From positions 18,766 through 82,765 of the forward strand of contig NZ_JAVXKG010000012.1 in assembly GCF_036647415.1 (NCBI RefSeq): 64,000 nt of DNA, read 5' to 3'. The translations under genes and the position numbers were made by a program. Below are positions 24,795 to 32,897 of this stretch, piece by piece. The number at the start of each line of letters is the position of its first letter. Positions within the stretch are counted from its first letter, which is position 1. This DNA comes from Empedobacter sp036647415 (GTDB lineage Bacteria; Bacteroidota; Bacteroidia; Flavobacteriales; Weeksellaceae). Under the pieces are notes generated by a model, which saw only the letters and a program-made list of their open reading frames with translations, had not been told where the DNA came from and did not search any database.

Positions 24795-26975
24795 ATGAAT
24801 CTACTGAATAACGACATAATAATACGCAAATACAAAGACGAAGAGCGCCTGTGGGCGTCTCAACGCTTGGTTATGCAGAATTGTGGTGTTTCAGAGGAAT
24901 TTTTAAGAACACGTTCAAGAAAAGGATATGCACAATCACTAAAAAGCTATAAAACAAGTGATTATTTACCTGATACAGGTAAAGCGTGGCGTTGGGCGAA
25001 GGTAAAAGGGCAATTCTATTATGATTATGATAGAATCCCAGACCGTAAACCAACACATTACAGATCAAAATTAGGCACAAAGCATGAGCTTTTACAAGCG
25101 TATGAGGCTCTGCTGAGTGCTAATAATGGACGTAAAGAAGATTTAGTAAAAAATACTATTCTTGGGCAAGTCGCTTTATTGATAAACAATACTGATATAC
25201 GTTATTACAAATATGACGGAGAGGTTATTTTTACGCACCTCCAAGCAAAACAAATGACATTAGCTAAGGCTTGGTGCGTTTGGATTGCAAAACAAGTGGA
25301 AAACGATAATTTCAAATTACTTGGAATTGCCAAAAAACAAGATTTTTATGCAATATGTACAGAAATCTTATCGCCTTTAGAATTAGAAGGTTTCAATATC
25401 AGTTCTGCTGAATATTTAAGAAATAGAACCAATGATTTTATAACTAAAACCGCTAACGATAAGATCAAGCAACTAAAATTCTTTATTTCCGAAAAATACA
25501 ATAACCAAAATGCAAAGATAGTGGGTAAATATCCACTATTTAGTGAGGAAACAGGGGAAATCTTTCAGTTCGATATTCATCAAGCAATCATGTATAATGT
25601 ATATATGAATCCAAAAGGATCAAATGTAGAATATGCACGTACTATTTGGGAGAATAAATATTGTGAAGACATCAAAGAATTTGGATTAGAACCAGTCGCA
25701 TACCGTACATTTTGCAGTCATTTAACACGTTTCAACAAACGTATTATGATGATTAGAGAACGATATGGTAAAGAATATTACAGAAAACATATACAAACCT
25801 ATGTACCATCCGATAAACTAAGTTTTTCACATTCTCTTTTTTGTGCTGATGGTTCGGGTATCATCAATTATCAATTTATTGATAAACAAGGAAAACATAA
25901 AACAAAAAAATTATATGTCATTTTAGTTACTGATGTTGCATCTAAACGAATTGTAGGATGGGCACCAGCTAAAAAAGGTTTCTCTAATGAAACGCCCGAA
26001 ATGATGATGGATGCTGTAAAAATGGCTGTAAGAAGAACAGGTAAACAAACAATGTTCGAGTTTATTTCAGATAATCATGGAGCGTTTGTTTCGGCTGAAT
26101 CTAAGACTTTTTTAGAAATGATTTTTAATAAAGTAAGAACGATTGAATCGGGAAACTCACAAGCTAATCCTGCTGAAACGATGTTTAGATTGTTTAAACG
26201 TAGTTTAAAAGATATTAAATCATTTATCTCTACTTCTTGGAATGCAGGGGTTGAAGGACAAGCAAATCCTGATTACATAAAATTAGATGATTTACCTAAT
26301 TATGAAGATGCTTGTATAATGATGAATGAGCTTGTAGAGCGTTGGAATGACTCGAAGCAAAGAGATTTAACTACACCAAATCAACGCTACCAAATAAAAC
26401 ATCCTGATTGTCAACCAATGAATCCAATTGTATTACGTCATTTATTTGGTAATCATACAGAAGTAAATGTAGCAAGAATGCGTGGGTTTGTAGATGTATA
26501 TAAAACAAAGGGATATAACGAATCTAAACTACATCAATTTGAAATTCCAAATTTTGGAGGAGAAGGAACAGAAATTATAGCAAAAGCAACTGGCTACAAG
26601 TATAATGCAATTGTAAAAGTAGTTTGGGACGAAGATTTTGCAGACTTATATACGTTAGATGAACAATATATAATGACATGTGAAAAAGCATTAAAAACAA
26701 AATCTTCGCACGCTGAAATGTCTGAAAAACATGAAAATGCATTGGATCATCAGATGAATCGTAAGCATTCACAGGATCAATATATTGATGATTTTGAAGC
26801 TGAGTTAGCAAATTCTATGCTTGAATTAGGCTACAGTCAACAAATTGCATTTGGAGGTAACAAAGAGAGTTACAACGGCTCTCAAATCGAAAATGAAAGT
26901 AAAAAAATCAATAAAAAACAAACTAAAACCAAACAACGAACTGAACGTGACTTCAACGAAAGCGAATGGTCTTAG
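24795..26975 (+). CDS. Mu A-type transposase (DDE)
   Basis: 726 residues. N-terminal DNA-binding part, then an rve-type catalytic core with the DDE triad in LFCADGSGIINY (about D352), FISDNHGAF (about D426) and ANPAETMFRLFKRSLK (about E460), followed by a Mu-transposase C-terminal beta domain and a charged tail (about 640-726) that may contact the MuB-like ATPase. It catalyses end cleavage and strand transfer for integration and replicative transposition. The next gene follows after 16 bp. A tRNA-like element sits in its leader. Confidence 0.93.
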   Translation: MNLLNNDIIIRKYKDEERLWASQRLVMQNCGVSEEFLRTRSRKGYAQSLKSYKTSDYLPDTGKAWRWAKVKGQFYYDYDRIPDRKPTHYRSKLGTKHELLQAYEALLSANNGRKEDLVKNTILGQVALLINNTDIRYYKYDGEVIFTHLQAKQMTLAKAWCVWIAKQVENDNFKLLGIAKKQDFYAICTEILSPLELEGFNISSAEYLRNRTNDFITKTANDKIKQLKFFISEKYNNQNAKIVGKYPLFSEETGEIFQFDIHQAIMYNVYMNPKGSNVEYARTIWENKYCEDIKEFGLEPVAYRTFCSHLTRFNKRIMMIRERYGKEYYRKHIQTYVPSDKLSFSHSLFCADGSGIINYQFIDKQGKHKTKKLYVILVTDVASKRIVGWAPAKKGFSNETPEMMMDAVKMAVRRTGKQTMFEFISDNHGAFVSAESKTFLEMIFNKVRTIESGNSQANPAETMFRLFKRSLKDIKSFISTSWNAGVEGQANPDYIKLDDLPNYEDACIMMNELVERWNDSKQRDLTTPNQRYQIKHPDCQPMNPIVLRHLFGNHTEVNVARMRGFVDVYKTKGYNESKLHQFEIPNFGGEGTEIIAKATGYKYNAIVKVVWDEDFADLYTLDEQYIMTCEKALKTKSSHAEMSEKHENALDHQMNRKHSQDQYIDDFEAELANSMLELGYSQQIAFGGNKESYNGSQIENESKKINKKQTKTKQRTERDFNESEWS

Positions 26976-26991
26976 TTAAACATTTAAAAGT

Positions 26992-27915
26992 ATGACAAAT
27001 TTAACACAAAATCAGAGAACTATCGACATTCCACAAGCAATGCAACGCTTTTTGGACGAAAGAAATGTAAAACAACCTGAAATAGTAAAATTATCGGGCG
27101 TAAATAAAGCAACAGTTAATTTAATAGCTCGTGGTATTGAGTTTAACGGAAATACACGTATTTCGGATAAATATTACCAACAAATAGCACACGCAATTGG
27201 TTTAAAATTAGAAAAAGCATATTGGCAACATTTCAATACGTTGAATTTTAAACAAGCAATTATCACATTTGAAAATGCTCGTAAAAATAAAGAGCGTCGA
27301 GGTATTGATGGTAATACAGGGCTTGGTAAAACATACGCTGCAACTGCTTTTAAATTGAAATATCCAAAAATAGTAACCTTAGTAAAATGCGATGAAATCG
27401 CTAACACAAAAGAGTTTGTTATTTCATTAGCAGAACAGTTGGAAACTTCTATAATAGGAACTAAACACAAAATTTTAAAGGAAGTTGTTAAAAAACTGAA
27501 AGAAAAAGACGAAGCATTCTTGATGATTGATGAGTTTGAGAACTCGAAAAAAGGAATTATCCCTGTTATAAAGTATTTAGCTGATGAATTAGAAGGTATT
27601 GTACCAATTGTGGTTCTTGGAATTGATGTTGAAAAAATGCTTTCAAAATCAGCAGAAAGAGGAAAACAAGGCTTTATTCAAGTAAATAGACGTTGGTCTT
27701 TTGGTTGGACGTTCTTTTCGCCAGAAATAGCAGAAGATATTCAGAAAATCTGCGAAATGGTAGGTATTGAGCGTAAAACAGTTATTAATTGGCTTACAGC
27801 TCGTGTAAAAGACTTTGGTTCGTTGCAAAACATCATCACTACAGCATTGATAGAGAGCGAAAAAAGCGAAGAACAAATTACAACTGAAATGCTTAACGAT
27901 TTATTTGCGAACTGA
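26992..27915 (+). CDS. Mu B-type transposition ATPase
   Basis: 307 residues. N-terminal HTH region (FLDERNVKQPEIVKLSGVNKATVNLIARG), Walker A GNTGLGKT near residues 108-115, Walker B EAFLMIDEFEN, and a C-terminal AAA lid. MuB-family proteins bind target DNA, deliver it to the transposase and give target immunity. Its TGA overlaps the ATG of the next small gene. Confidence 0.9.
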   Translation: MTNLTQNQRTIDIPQAMQRFLDERNVKQPEIVKLSGVNKATVNLIARGIEFNGNTRISDKYYQQIAHAIGLKLEKAYWQHFNTLNFKQAIITFENARKNKERRGIDGNTGLGKTYAATAFKLKYPKIVTLVKCDEIANTKEFVISLAEQLETSIIGTKHKILKEVVKKLKEKDEAFLMIDEFENSKKGIIPVIKYLADELEGIVPIVVLGIDVEKMLSKSAERGKQGFIQVNRRWSFGWTFFSPEIAEDIQKICEMVGIERKTVINWLTARVKDFGSLQNIITTALIESEKSEEQITTEMLNDLFAN

Positions 27916-28097
27916 TGAAAACAAATGTAAATAATCGCTATTACTGTTTTCGCAAATTGGATGAATCCATTCGCAAAACTAAACCGAAATCGAGAACAAT
28001 TTTTATTCCGATGGATGCTGAACTTAATTGCAAATATGCAATCAGATTACGAGACGTTTACAGATTTAATGTACAATTTGAAATACCAACAAACTAA
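27915..28097 (+). CDS. small early phage protein, 60 aa
   Basis: ATG overlaps the MuB stop by one base and the TAA is one base before the next ATG, a tightly coupled spacing. The product is basic (RKTKPKSRTIFIPMDAEL) and without known motif. A second frame over the same DNA (from 27961) is longer but breaks this coupling, so this one is preferred. Function unknown. Confidence 0.55.
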   Translation: MKTNVNNRYYCFRKLDESIRKTKPKSRTIFIPMDAELNCKYAIRLRDVYRFNVQFEIPTN

Positions 28098-28098
28098 T

Positions 28099-28227
28099 AT
28101 GGGAACACTTTATTTATCTAAAATGATGCTTGTTTTTCGCAATGAAAAAGGCAAAATAATTAAGGTTTATACGAATGAATTTATAAGCCTATTTATAAAT
28201 GATAATACAATATTAATAGCAGAATAA
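28099..28227 (+). CDS. small early phage protein, 42 aa
   Basis: Starts MGTLYLSKMMLVFRNEKGKIIKVYTNEF. ATG lies one base after the preceding stop and the next gene begins one base after its TAA. The frame could be extended upstream to 27961, but that would overlap the 60-aa gene. Unknown beta-rich peptide. Confidence 0.5.
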   Translation: MGTLYLSKMMLVFRNEKGKIIKVYTNEFISLFINDNTILIAE

Positions 28228-28228
28228 T

Positions 28229-28465
28229 ATGAGTAATATTAAAATGTACGCTGTAAAAATTAAGGTTTCAGCAAACCGATACAAAACAAAGTTTTTAGAA
28301 GGTATATCATTAGGGAGAACACCTAAAGAAGCGGAAGAACAAGCATTGAAAATGCTAAAAAAAGAATTACAAGATCAAAATTCAGAAATAGAAATCTTAT
28401 TTAATTATGAAGTAACAAAATGTATAAAATTAAGAACCGATTTTATAATTGATTCAATAAAGTAA
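28229..28465 (+). CDS. small early phage protein, 78 aa
   Basis: Starts MSNIKMYAVKIKVSANRYKTKFLEGISLG, followed by a helix GRTPKEAEEQALKMLKKELQDQ. The beta-beta-helix order with a Lys-rich helix is seen, but no family is recognised. Coupled to the preceding gene and followed by a hairpin. Confidence 0.6.
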   Translation: MSNIKMYAVKIKVSANRYKTKFLEGISLGRTPKEAEEQALKMLKKELQDQNSEIEILFNYEVTKCIKLRTDFIIDSIK

Positions 28466-28469
28466 AAAC

Positions 28470-28489
28470 AAGCGGGATAATACCCGCTT
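28470..28489 (+). terminator. weak hairpin between early genes
   Basis: 7-bp stem AAGCGGG / CCCGCTT with loop ATAATA, followed by only three or four T. It may be a partial terminator or an mRNA processing or stability element ahead of the DUF3164 gene. Confidence 0.45.
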
Positions 28490-28520
28490 TTGGTGATAAA
28501 AACAATAAAATAATATAAGT

Positions 28521-29171
28521 ATGGAAGCATCAATTATGAACAAACCAGCAAGCGAAATGTCAGTAACAGAATTATTGGCGTTGGCAGATACAAAACGAGC
28601 TGAAATCGAAAAAGAAGCCGTAAAAGCAAAGAATCAATACTTAGCTGATAAGACTGATTATTTGCAAGAAATCGCAAATCGTCGCTTCGAAATTCAACAA
28701 AAAATGATCGAATTAAAGTTGTATGAAGTTGAAAATGCTGAAAAATTCAATGTTTTAAAATATGAATTGGACGGTAAAACGCCTAAAGAAGCGAAATCTT
28801 TTGAATTGAAATCTGAAACAATCAAACAGGTCATTGAAAACCAAGAACGTTTTGATTTTACTGATGAAGCTATTGTACACATCGAAGCAATTAAAGCAAT
28901 TTTTAAAGAAAAATTCGAAGGACGCAATAAAGGAATGTATGACTTGCTTGATTCAATCTTAATGCGTAACAGTAAAGGAGATTACGACGCAAAACTTTTA
29001 ACAAAAGCACGTAGTCAAGTTAAAAAAATCGGAGATCAACGCTTAGTTGACGAATTTGAAAAGCTAACGGATTGCTTACAAGTTGTCGGAACTGTAAAAT
29101 ATAGTCGTGTATATTCAAAAAACCAAAAAGGAGGTTGGACGGATATTTCTCTAAACTTTTCAAGCTTATGA
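28521..29171 (+). CDS. DUF3164 family protein of Mu-like phages
   Basis: 216 residues. Long N-terminal helix (about 10-70), then the C-terminal signature DCLQVVGTVKYSRVYSKNQ ... GGWTDISLNFSS, which matches the DUF3164 ending found in the early region of many Mu-like phages. Function is not established. An alternative start is the internal Met in EASIMNK. Its TGA overlaps the next ATG. Confidence 0.8.
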   Translation: MEASIMNKPASEMSVTELLALADTKRAEIEKEAVKAKNQYLADKTDYLQEIANRRFEIQQKMIELKLYEVENAEKFNVLKYELDGKTPKEAKSFELKSETIKQVIENQERFDFTDEAIVHIEAIKAIFKEKFEGRNKGMYDLLDSILMRNSKGDYDAKLLTKARSQVKKIGDQRLVDEFEKLTDCLQVVGTVKYSRVYSKNQKGGWTDISLNFSSL

Positions 29172-29266
29172 TTGTAAATATTTTATTTGGATTGTTCGCA
29201 GTTGGTATACTGTCAATCCTTGGTGTAGTTCTTTATTTATCTAACAAAGCAAACGACAAATTATGA
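29168..29266 (+). CDS. tiny one-span membrane protein, 32 aa
   Basis: ATG in an ATGA overlap with the DUF3164 stop, and its own TGA overlaps the next ATG the same way, so three genes are chained by ATGA. The product is one hydrophobic span (NILFGLFAVGILSILGVVLYL) with tail SNKANDKL. The double coupling makes translation likely; function unknown. Confidence 0.62.
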   Translation: MIVNILFGLFAVGILSILGVVLYLSNKANDKL

Positions 29267-29469
29267 GTGTTGAAATAACTAAAGTATCAAGTGAATTATA
29301 CATCGTAAATGGAAAATCCATGATGTTAGAAAACTTTAAGTGGAAACCACAAATTGCCTCTCTCAATAATACCGAAGAAAAAGCATTTAAACAACGTTTA
29401 AACGCTGATTTGTTTAACGAAAAGAATAAAGATTATGCCTTTAATCTTGACAGAAATATTCGTAATTGA
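29263..29469 (+). CDS. small early phage protein, 68 aa
   Basis: Starts MSVEITKVSSELYIVNGKSMMLENFKWKP; short soluble protein, coupled by ATGA to the preceding membrane peptide. No recognisable motif. Its 3' end overlaps the next frame by 35 nt. Confidence 0.55.
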   Translation: MSVEITKVSSELYIVNGKSMMLENFKWKPQIASLNNTEEKAFKQRLNADLFNEKNKDYAFNLDRNIRN

Positions 29470-29743
29470 TGATCTGACCAACGAAAAGAGAAGATTTGAC
29501 AATATGAAAGATGTTCAAATTTTCATTAGTAAAAAAATAGGATACGAAGCAGACAGAATGATTTTATTTCGCAATAAATCAAGAAAAACAAGAGCATACA
29601 GACGTTTTTATATAACTACTAATGAAAATTTTAAAGCTAAAGTAAAAGCTAAACAAGTTGTTAAAGAAGCGGTTAAACCAAGTTTAAACGAACGAATGAA
29701 GCAAAAATGGTTCGCTCAAAAAACACGAATCATCAAATCCTGA
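29435..29743 (+). CDS. small basic early phage protein, up to 102 aa
   Basis: Core reads TEIFVIDDLTNEKRRFDNMKDVQIFISKKIGY, then a very basic half (RNKSRKTRAYRRF, KAKVKAKQVVKEAVK). The given ATG produces a 35-nt overlap; a later non-ATG start near TEIFVID is possible. Nucleic-acid binding is plausible from charge only. Its stop TGA (29741-29743) forms part of the 5' strand of tRNA-like element 2. Confidence 0.55.
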   Translation: MPLILTEIFVIDDLTNEKRRFDNMKDVQIFISKKIGYEADRMILFRNKSRKTRAYRRFYITTNENFKAKVKAKQVVKEAVKPSLNERMKQKWFAQKTRIIKS

Positions 29744-29780
29744 TCGGCAAACTCCGAGGTTCGAGTCCTCGGCAGGAGCA
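29738..29780 (+). ncRNA. tRNA-like minihelix element 2 (acceptor stem plus T arm)
   Basis: TCCTG (29738-29742) pairs with CAGGA (29773-29777), enclosing an 11-nt linker and a 6-bp T-arm hairpin CCGAGG/CCTCGG with loop TTCGAGT. It ends GCA and lies 22 bp before the ATG at 29803. Compared with element 1: same 43-nt length, identical T loop and linker core GGCAnAC, and compensatory pairs (C-G to T-A in the acceptor stem; C-G to A-T and A-T to G-C in the T stem). D and anticodon arms are missing. Confidence 0.62.
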
Positions 29781-29802
29781 ATCAAACCAAAAACTAAAAA
29801 TT

Positions 29803-30093
29803 ATGTTTAACACTTACCATTATGAAATGACATTACGAGACAAACGGAGTATTGTCCTGACTATTGCAACACGAACAGGCATAAAAGAGGCTGATTCTTG
29901 GACAAAATTTAACAATTGGATGTTGAATAGTAGCTGTCTTAAAAAAGAGTTGCATCAATACAAAATTGATGAATTAGACCAACTAATTAAGCAATTTAGA
30001 GGATTAGAAGCAAATTACAACAAATCAGCTTCGAAAACAGGAACTAAGGCATGGATGCACAAAAATAAGTTCCAACCATTAAGTCAAAATTAA
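29803..30093 (+). CDS. early phage protein, 96 aa, possibly GemA-like
   Basis: ATG at 29803 is chosen because the longer frame from 29707 would run through the tRNA-like element and the preceding gene. The pattern MTLRDKRSIVLTIATRTGI ... SWTKFNNWML and then YKIDELDQLIKQFRGLE recalls Mu gp16/GemA-type small helical regulators, which sit just after DUF3164 genes; that link is inference. The C-terminus is basic. Confidence 0.55.
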   Translation: MFNTYHYEMTLRDKRSIVLTIATRTGIKEADSWTKFNNWMLNSSCLKKELHQYKIDELDQLIKQFRGLEANYNKSASKTGTKAWMHKNKFQPLSQN

Positions 30094-30103
30094 AAAAAAG
30101 ACT

Positions 30104-30166
30104 TGAGACGCAACAATATCCCAAGCCCCACTGACCACGGCAAAGATATTTTAATAAAACGTCTCA
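30104..30166 (+). ncRNA. structured leader with three stacked helices before an early gene
   Basis: Three nested stems: TGAGACG/CGTCTCA (30104-30110 with 30160-30166), AATATC/GATATT (30115-30120 with 30145-30150), GCC/GGC (30125-30127 with 30139-30141), enclosing CCACTGACCAC. The outer stem ends 3 bp before the ATG at 30170, where it could control ribosome access. No terminator-like T run is present. Confidence 0.5.
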
Positions 30167-30169
30167 TTA

Positions 30170-30388
30170 ATGGCTTACAATCGAAAAAATTACCTAAAAA
30201 AGGTTCTCAAGGTTCAGCAAATAACTCTTGAGCATCGCGCCCAAGGGTTATATTTTAAAGAGATTTATCACAAATACGTTGAAAATCAATTTAATATATG
30301 CCAACGAACTTACGAGAGTTATTTGGGTGTAAATGCCAAGAAGCAGCTTAAAGAAATAGATAAAACAAATCAAATAGCGCTGTTTTGA
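30170..30388 (+). CDS. small basic early phage protein, 72 aa
   Basis: Starts MAYNRKNYLKKVLKVQQITLEHR and contains FKEIYHKYVENQFNICQRTYESYLG, an all-helical segment that could be HTH-like. Preceded by a structured leader and coupled to the next gene by ATGA. Family not recognised. Confidence 0.6.
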   Translation: MAYNRKNYLKKVLKVQQITLEHRAQGLYFKEIYHKYVENQFNICQRTYESYLGVNAKKQLKEIDKTNQIALF

Positions 30389-30717
30389 TGAGAAAAATTA
30401 AACTAAAAGTTGATTACGACGTACTAAGAGCGTTACTCAACATTATTATTAACGGTCTAAATGCGCCGTTCATTGACAATCAGGAAGAAAAATTTAAACA
30501 ATCAGTTAAAGCTGATCTATTTGTTATGTTATCGAAAAAATCGGTGGCTTTAAATCTTAAAAATTTGACTTTAAAATACCATGAAGCGTATTTAATCCAT
30601 GATGAAATCGGTAAAATTTCGCACACGTTAGAAGTCTCCAATTATACAAGTCTTAAAGTTCTCAATTTCTATGCAGAATTAGATCAGTTTTTAACTCAAA
30701 ATTTACAAATAAGATGA
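30385..30717 (+). CDS. early phage protein, 110 aa, unknown
   Basis: Starts MMRKIKLKVDYDVLRALLNIIING. Predicted all-alpha, cytosolic. ATGA overlaps on both sides place it in a translationally coupled chain. No known domain is seen. Confidence 0.6.
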   Translation: MMRKIKLKVDYDVLRALLNIIINGLNAPFIDNQEEKFKQSVKADLFVMLSKKSVALNLKNLTLKYHEAYLIHDEIGKISHTLEVSNYTSLKVLNFYAELDQFLTQNLQIR

Positions 30718-31115
30718 AAAAAATTAAACAATTTATTTTAAAGTGGTTAGGTATAGATACCATTTTAGTAAGATTAAGACGTTTTGATTTAGTTTTAAAA
30801 ACTTATGACAAGAATTTTAGACTAAATGAACACGAATTACGCTCTGTAAATGAAGATTATTCAACTCTCAGAAAGCATTTAGAATTTCTAAATTCTAATT
30901 TCTTTGCAGCTGCAGATGTAGCAAATTCAGTTCATGACTTTAGCTCTGTAGTTATAATTCGCAAAAGAGCTTCTGGAAAGGATGATGTTGTATTTTATGA
31001 ATTACAAACACGAGATGTTGACCATGTGATGAGTATTATGCAAGGTTTTGGACGTAAAAACACTGTTGTTGGAAAATCTGTTGTAAAAAGTAAACCTCCT
31101 AAATTTAGATTTTAA
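30714..31115 (+). CDS. early phage protein, 133 aa, unknown
   Basis: N-terminal basic helix (MKKIKQFILKWLGIDTILVRLRRFD), a coiled-coil-like middle (NEHELRSVNEDYSTLRKHLEFL), a beta-rich part (SSVVIIRKRASGKDDVVFYEL) and a basic end. Could be membrane-surface or nucleic-acid associated; no family recognised. Confidence 0.6.
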   Translation: MKKIKQFILKWLGIDTILVRLRRFDLVLKTYDKNFRLNEHELRSVNEDYSTLRKHLEFLNSNFFAAADVANSVHDFSSVVIIRKRASGKDDVVFYELQTRDVDHVMSIMQGFGRKNTVVGKSVVKSKPPKFRF

Positions 31116-31116
31116 G

Positions 31117-31416
31117 ATGTACCTAATTTTATCACTAAAACACACGAAAAAAGAAGATGAATCAATTACTTTATGGAGAAGTAACAATCAAGGTTATTGT
31201 AGTTATTTAGAAGGTGCTGGGCAATATGAAAATTTTATAGAGGATTATCATAATTCAGAAGGAAATTTACCTATTAATCAAACAATTTTAAACAAGTTAG
31301 ATAAAATACAAAGTTTAAATGATTACGGAGAACCTGTAACTTTTATTCATAATTCCAAAAAGAATCATTCAATTTTAAACATTGAATTTGTAAAAGGAAA
31401 ACTATGCAAAAAATAG
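31117..31416 (+). CDS. early phage protein, 99 aa, unknown
   Basis: Starts MYLILSLKHTKKEDESITLWRSNNQGYCSYLEGAG, an alpha/beta protein seen in form with small phage proteins of about 100 residues; no motif identified. Overlaps the following gene by 13 nt. Confidence 0.55.
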   Translation: MYLILSLKHTKKEDESITLWRSNNQGYCSYLEGAGQYENFIEDYHNSEGNLPINQTILNKLDKIQSLNDYGEPVTFIHNSKKNHSILNIEFVKGKLCKK

Positions 31417-31925
31417 ATTTCTCAGAAACATTAAACGAAAAGCCTTCCTATTTTATATATAAAATTTGGGAAGGTTTTTTCCGTAATAACATTGTAAGAT
31501 GCGACTATTATTACAATCAAATTTTAGACGGTTATCAGTTACAATTTGGTAAAGAATGGGATAATATGGATGAGGATAATTTATTGAGTTGTCCTAAATA
31601 CCATACAATACGTTCTAAAACAGGATTGTTAACAGAAGATTGCGAACTTGAATTAGTCATTAACAAAGGAACTCCACAAGAATTTACTTTTTCGCCGACA
31701 CTTTATGTCTATTCAATCCAGCAAATTTGGATGATAGACGAACCCGAAGGCTTCGGATTTACGGTAAATATTGACGGAATTATCCGAAATGATGAACTAA
31801 TAGAACAAATAGCAATTAACGATGGTTTTGAAAGTTTAGAAGCCTTTAAAACCTATTTTAAACAAAAAATGATAAACGGATCATATTCGGGTTTTATCAT
31901 TCATTGGACACGATTAAAATATTAA
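31404..31925 (+). CDS. phage protein resembling ASCH/PUA-like small proteins, 173 aa
   Basis: Order of motifs: KYHTIRSKTG, a beta core FTFSPTLYVYSIQQIWM, GFTVNIDG ... IAINDGFESLEAFKTYF, and the ending GFIIHWTRLKY. This 'IR ... IQxI ... NDGFxSxxxF ... IIHWTxLxY' pattern recalls ASCH/PUA-fold phage proteins that may bind RNA or modified nucleotides; I recognise the pattern from memory and function is not known. Confidence 0.6.
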   Translation: MQKIDFSETLNEKPSYFIYKIWEGFFRNNIVRCDYYYNQILDGYQLQFGKEWDNMDEDNLLSCPKYHTIRSKTGLLTEDCELELVINKGTPQEFTFSPTLYVYSIQQIWMIDEPEGFGFTVNIDGIIRNDELIEQIAINDGFESLEAFKTYFKQKMINGSYSGFIIHWTRLKY

Positions 31926-31928
31926 TAA

Positions 31929-32162
31929 ATGGACTTTTTTGAATTTCAAAATATGATTTTAAAATCACTTTTAATCATTCCATGTACAGAAGAGGAATTA
32001 TGTAAAAGAGATTTTTTAAAAAACTATTCCTTATATGGAATTGGTATGGCTTTACAAAGGCTTGAAAACTTAGGTGCAATTTATTATAAAGGAAAATCCG
32101 ATATAATGTATGTAAAAAAGAAATGGATAAAAGAAAATAGAAAACATTTGCTATATGATTAA
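31929..32162 (+). CDS. small early phage protein, winged-helix-like, 77 aa
   Basis: IPCTEEELCKRDFLKNYSLYGIGMALQRLENLGAIYYKGKSD reads as helix-helix-helix-wing, with a basic tail (KKKWIKENRKH), so a DNA-binding winged helix is plausible. It overlaps the next small gene by 8 nt. Confidence 0.55.
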   Translation: MDFFEFQNMILKSLLIIPCTEEELCKRDFLKNYSLYGIGMALQRLENLGAIYYKGKSDIMYVKKKWIKENRKHLLYD

Positions 32163-32265
32163 AATTGCATCATTTAAAAACCATGAAATTTGGCGTAAAT
32201 GTGTTGTTTGTGGTAAATATTACGATTGGAAAATCTTAGAATTTTGTTGTAAAAACACTCATTAA
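32155..32265 (+). CDS. 36-aa protein with Cys pairs, possible zinc finger
   Basis: ATG at 32155 inside the end of the preceding gene, TAA at 32263-32265 inside the terminator. The product reads MIKIASFKNHEIWRKCVVCG, then KYYDWKILEFCCKNTH, with a CxxC pair and a later CC pair that could bind Zn, recalling Mu Com in size and chemistry. It is the last gene of the early operon. Short, so only moderately sure. Confidence 0.45.
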   Translation: MIKIASFKNHEIWRKCVVCGKYYDWKILEFCCKNTH

Positions 32266-32280
32266 TTTGAGTGTTTTTTT
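32252..32280 (+). terminator. intrinsic terminator of the early operon
   Basis: Stem AAAACACTC / GAGTGTTTT with an 8-nt AT loop, followed by a long T run. It separates the early genes from the secreted-protein cassette. Confidence 0.85.
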
Positions 32281-32285
32281 TGTTT

Positions 32286-32301
32286 TTACGGGAAACCGTA
32301 A
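32286..32301 (+). other. GAAA-tetraloop hairpin in the leader of the secreted cassette
   Basis: TTACGG-GAAA-CCGTAA, a perfect 6-bp stem with a GNRA tetraloop, just after the early terminator and 44 bp before the signal-peptide gene. Could be a 5' stability element. Confidence 0.4.
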
Positions 32302-32345
32302 GATTATGAAAGAAATTATTGTTTAATTTTAAAGAAAATTAGAAA

Positions 32346-32897
32346 ATGAAAAAATTACTACTCATATTAATCACTTTTTTATCTGTGAATAGTTTTGCAC
32401 AGGATCAATCATATATTGAAAAAATTAGAAACTTACAATCAAAGGAAGAAACAATAAAAATTGGTTGGGATATAGTAAGTTTAATGCGGGAAAAATTTGT
32501 ATTAAAAAATAATCCTGAAGAATCTGAAAAAGGAATAACATTGATATTTCTAAAAGCAAATACTGTTGATTCATTAAGAAAACATAATCCTGAAAAAATG
32601 GAATTTCCTCCTGAAGATGTGATTAAAATATTTTTCACAAAAGAAGTTAAAGGAGGAAATGTATATTTAGAAACAAAAGGAACGCCTTATTATAGTTTTT
32701 ATGGAGTAAGTTATAAATATTTAGATTTATTTCCTTTTTGGCAGAAATATTTTAGATCAGATGCTTCAGTAGAAAGTACTGTTAATGAAGCTGAAAATTT
32801 TGAAGAAAGAGAGTATCGTTGTAAAGAAATTGATGATTTTTGTGGTTATAGATTTGAAAGTAATAAAAGTTATTGGGATTTGAAAAGGATACATTAA
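32346..32897 (+). CDS. secreted phage-borne accessory protein, 183 aa
   Basis: Signal peptide MKKLLLILITFLSVNSFAQ, then a soluble mature part with no recognised domain; four Cys-containing stretches near the end (YRCKEIDDFCGYRF) could form a disulphide. Bounded by terminators on both sides of the two-gene unit, so probably expressed from the lysogen as a moron. Its TAA overlaps the next ATG (TAATG). Confidence 0.65.
   Translation: MKKLLLILITFLSVNSFAQDQSYIEKIRNLQSKEETIKIGWDIVSLMREKFVLKNNPEESEKGITLIFLKANTVDSLRKHNPEKMEFPPEDVIKIFFTKEVKGGNVYLETKGTPYYSFYGVSYKYLDLFPFWQKYFRSDASVESTVNEAENFEEREYRCKEIDDFCGYRFESNKSYWDLKRIH

Noticed and set aside
27961..28098. 88-aa frame beginning at 27961
   Set aside because: Its first 46 codons overlap the 60-aa gene that is coupled to MuB; only the part from 28099 is kept as a gene.
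29707..29802. N-terminal extension of the 29803 gene
   Set aside because: It would translate the tRNA-like element in the wrong phase and overlap the preceding gene; the ATG at 29803 fits better.
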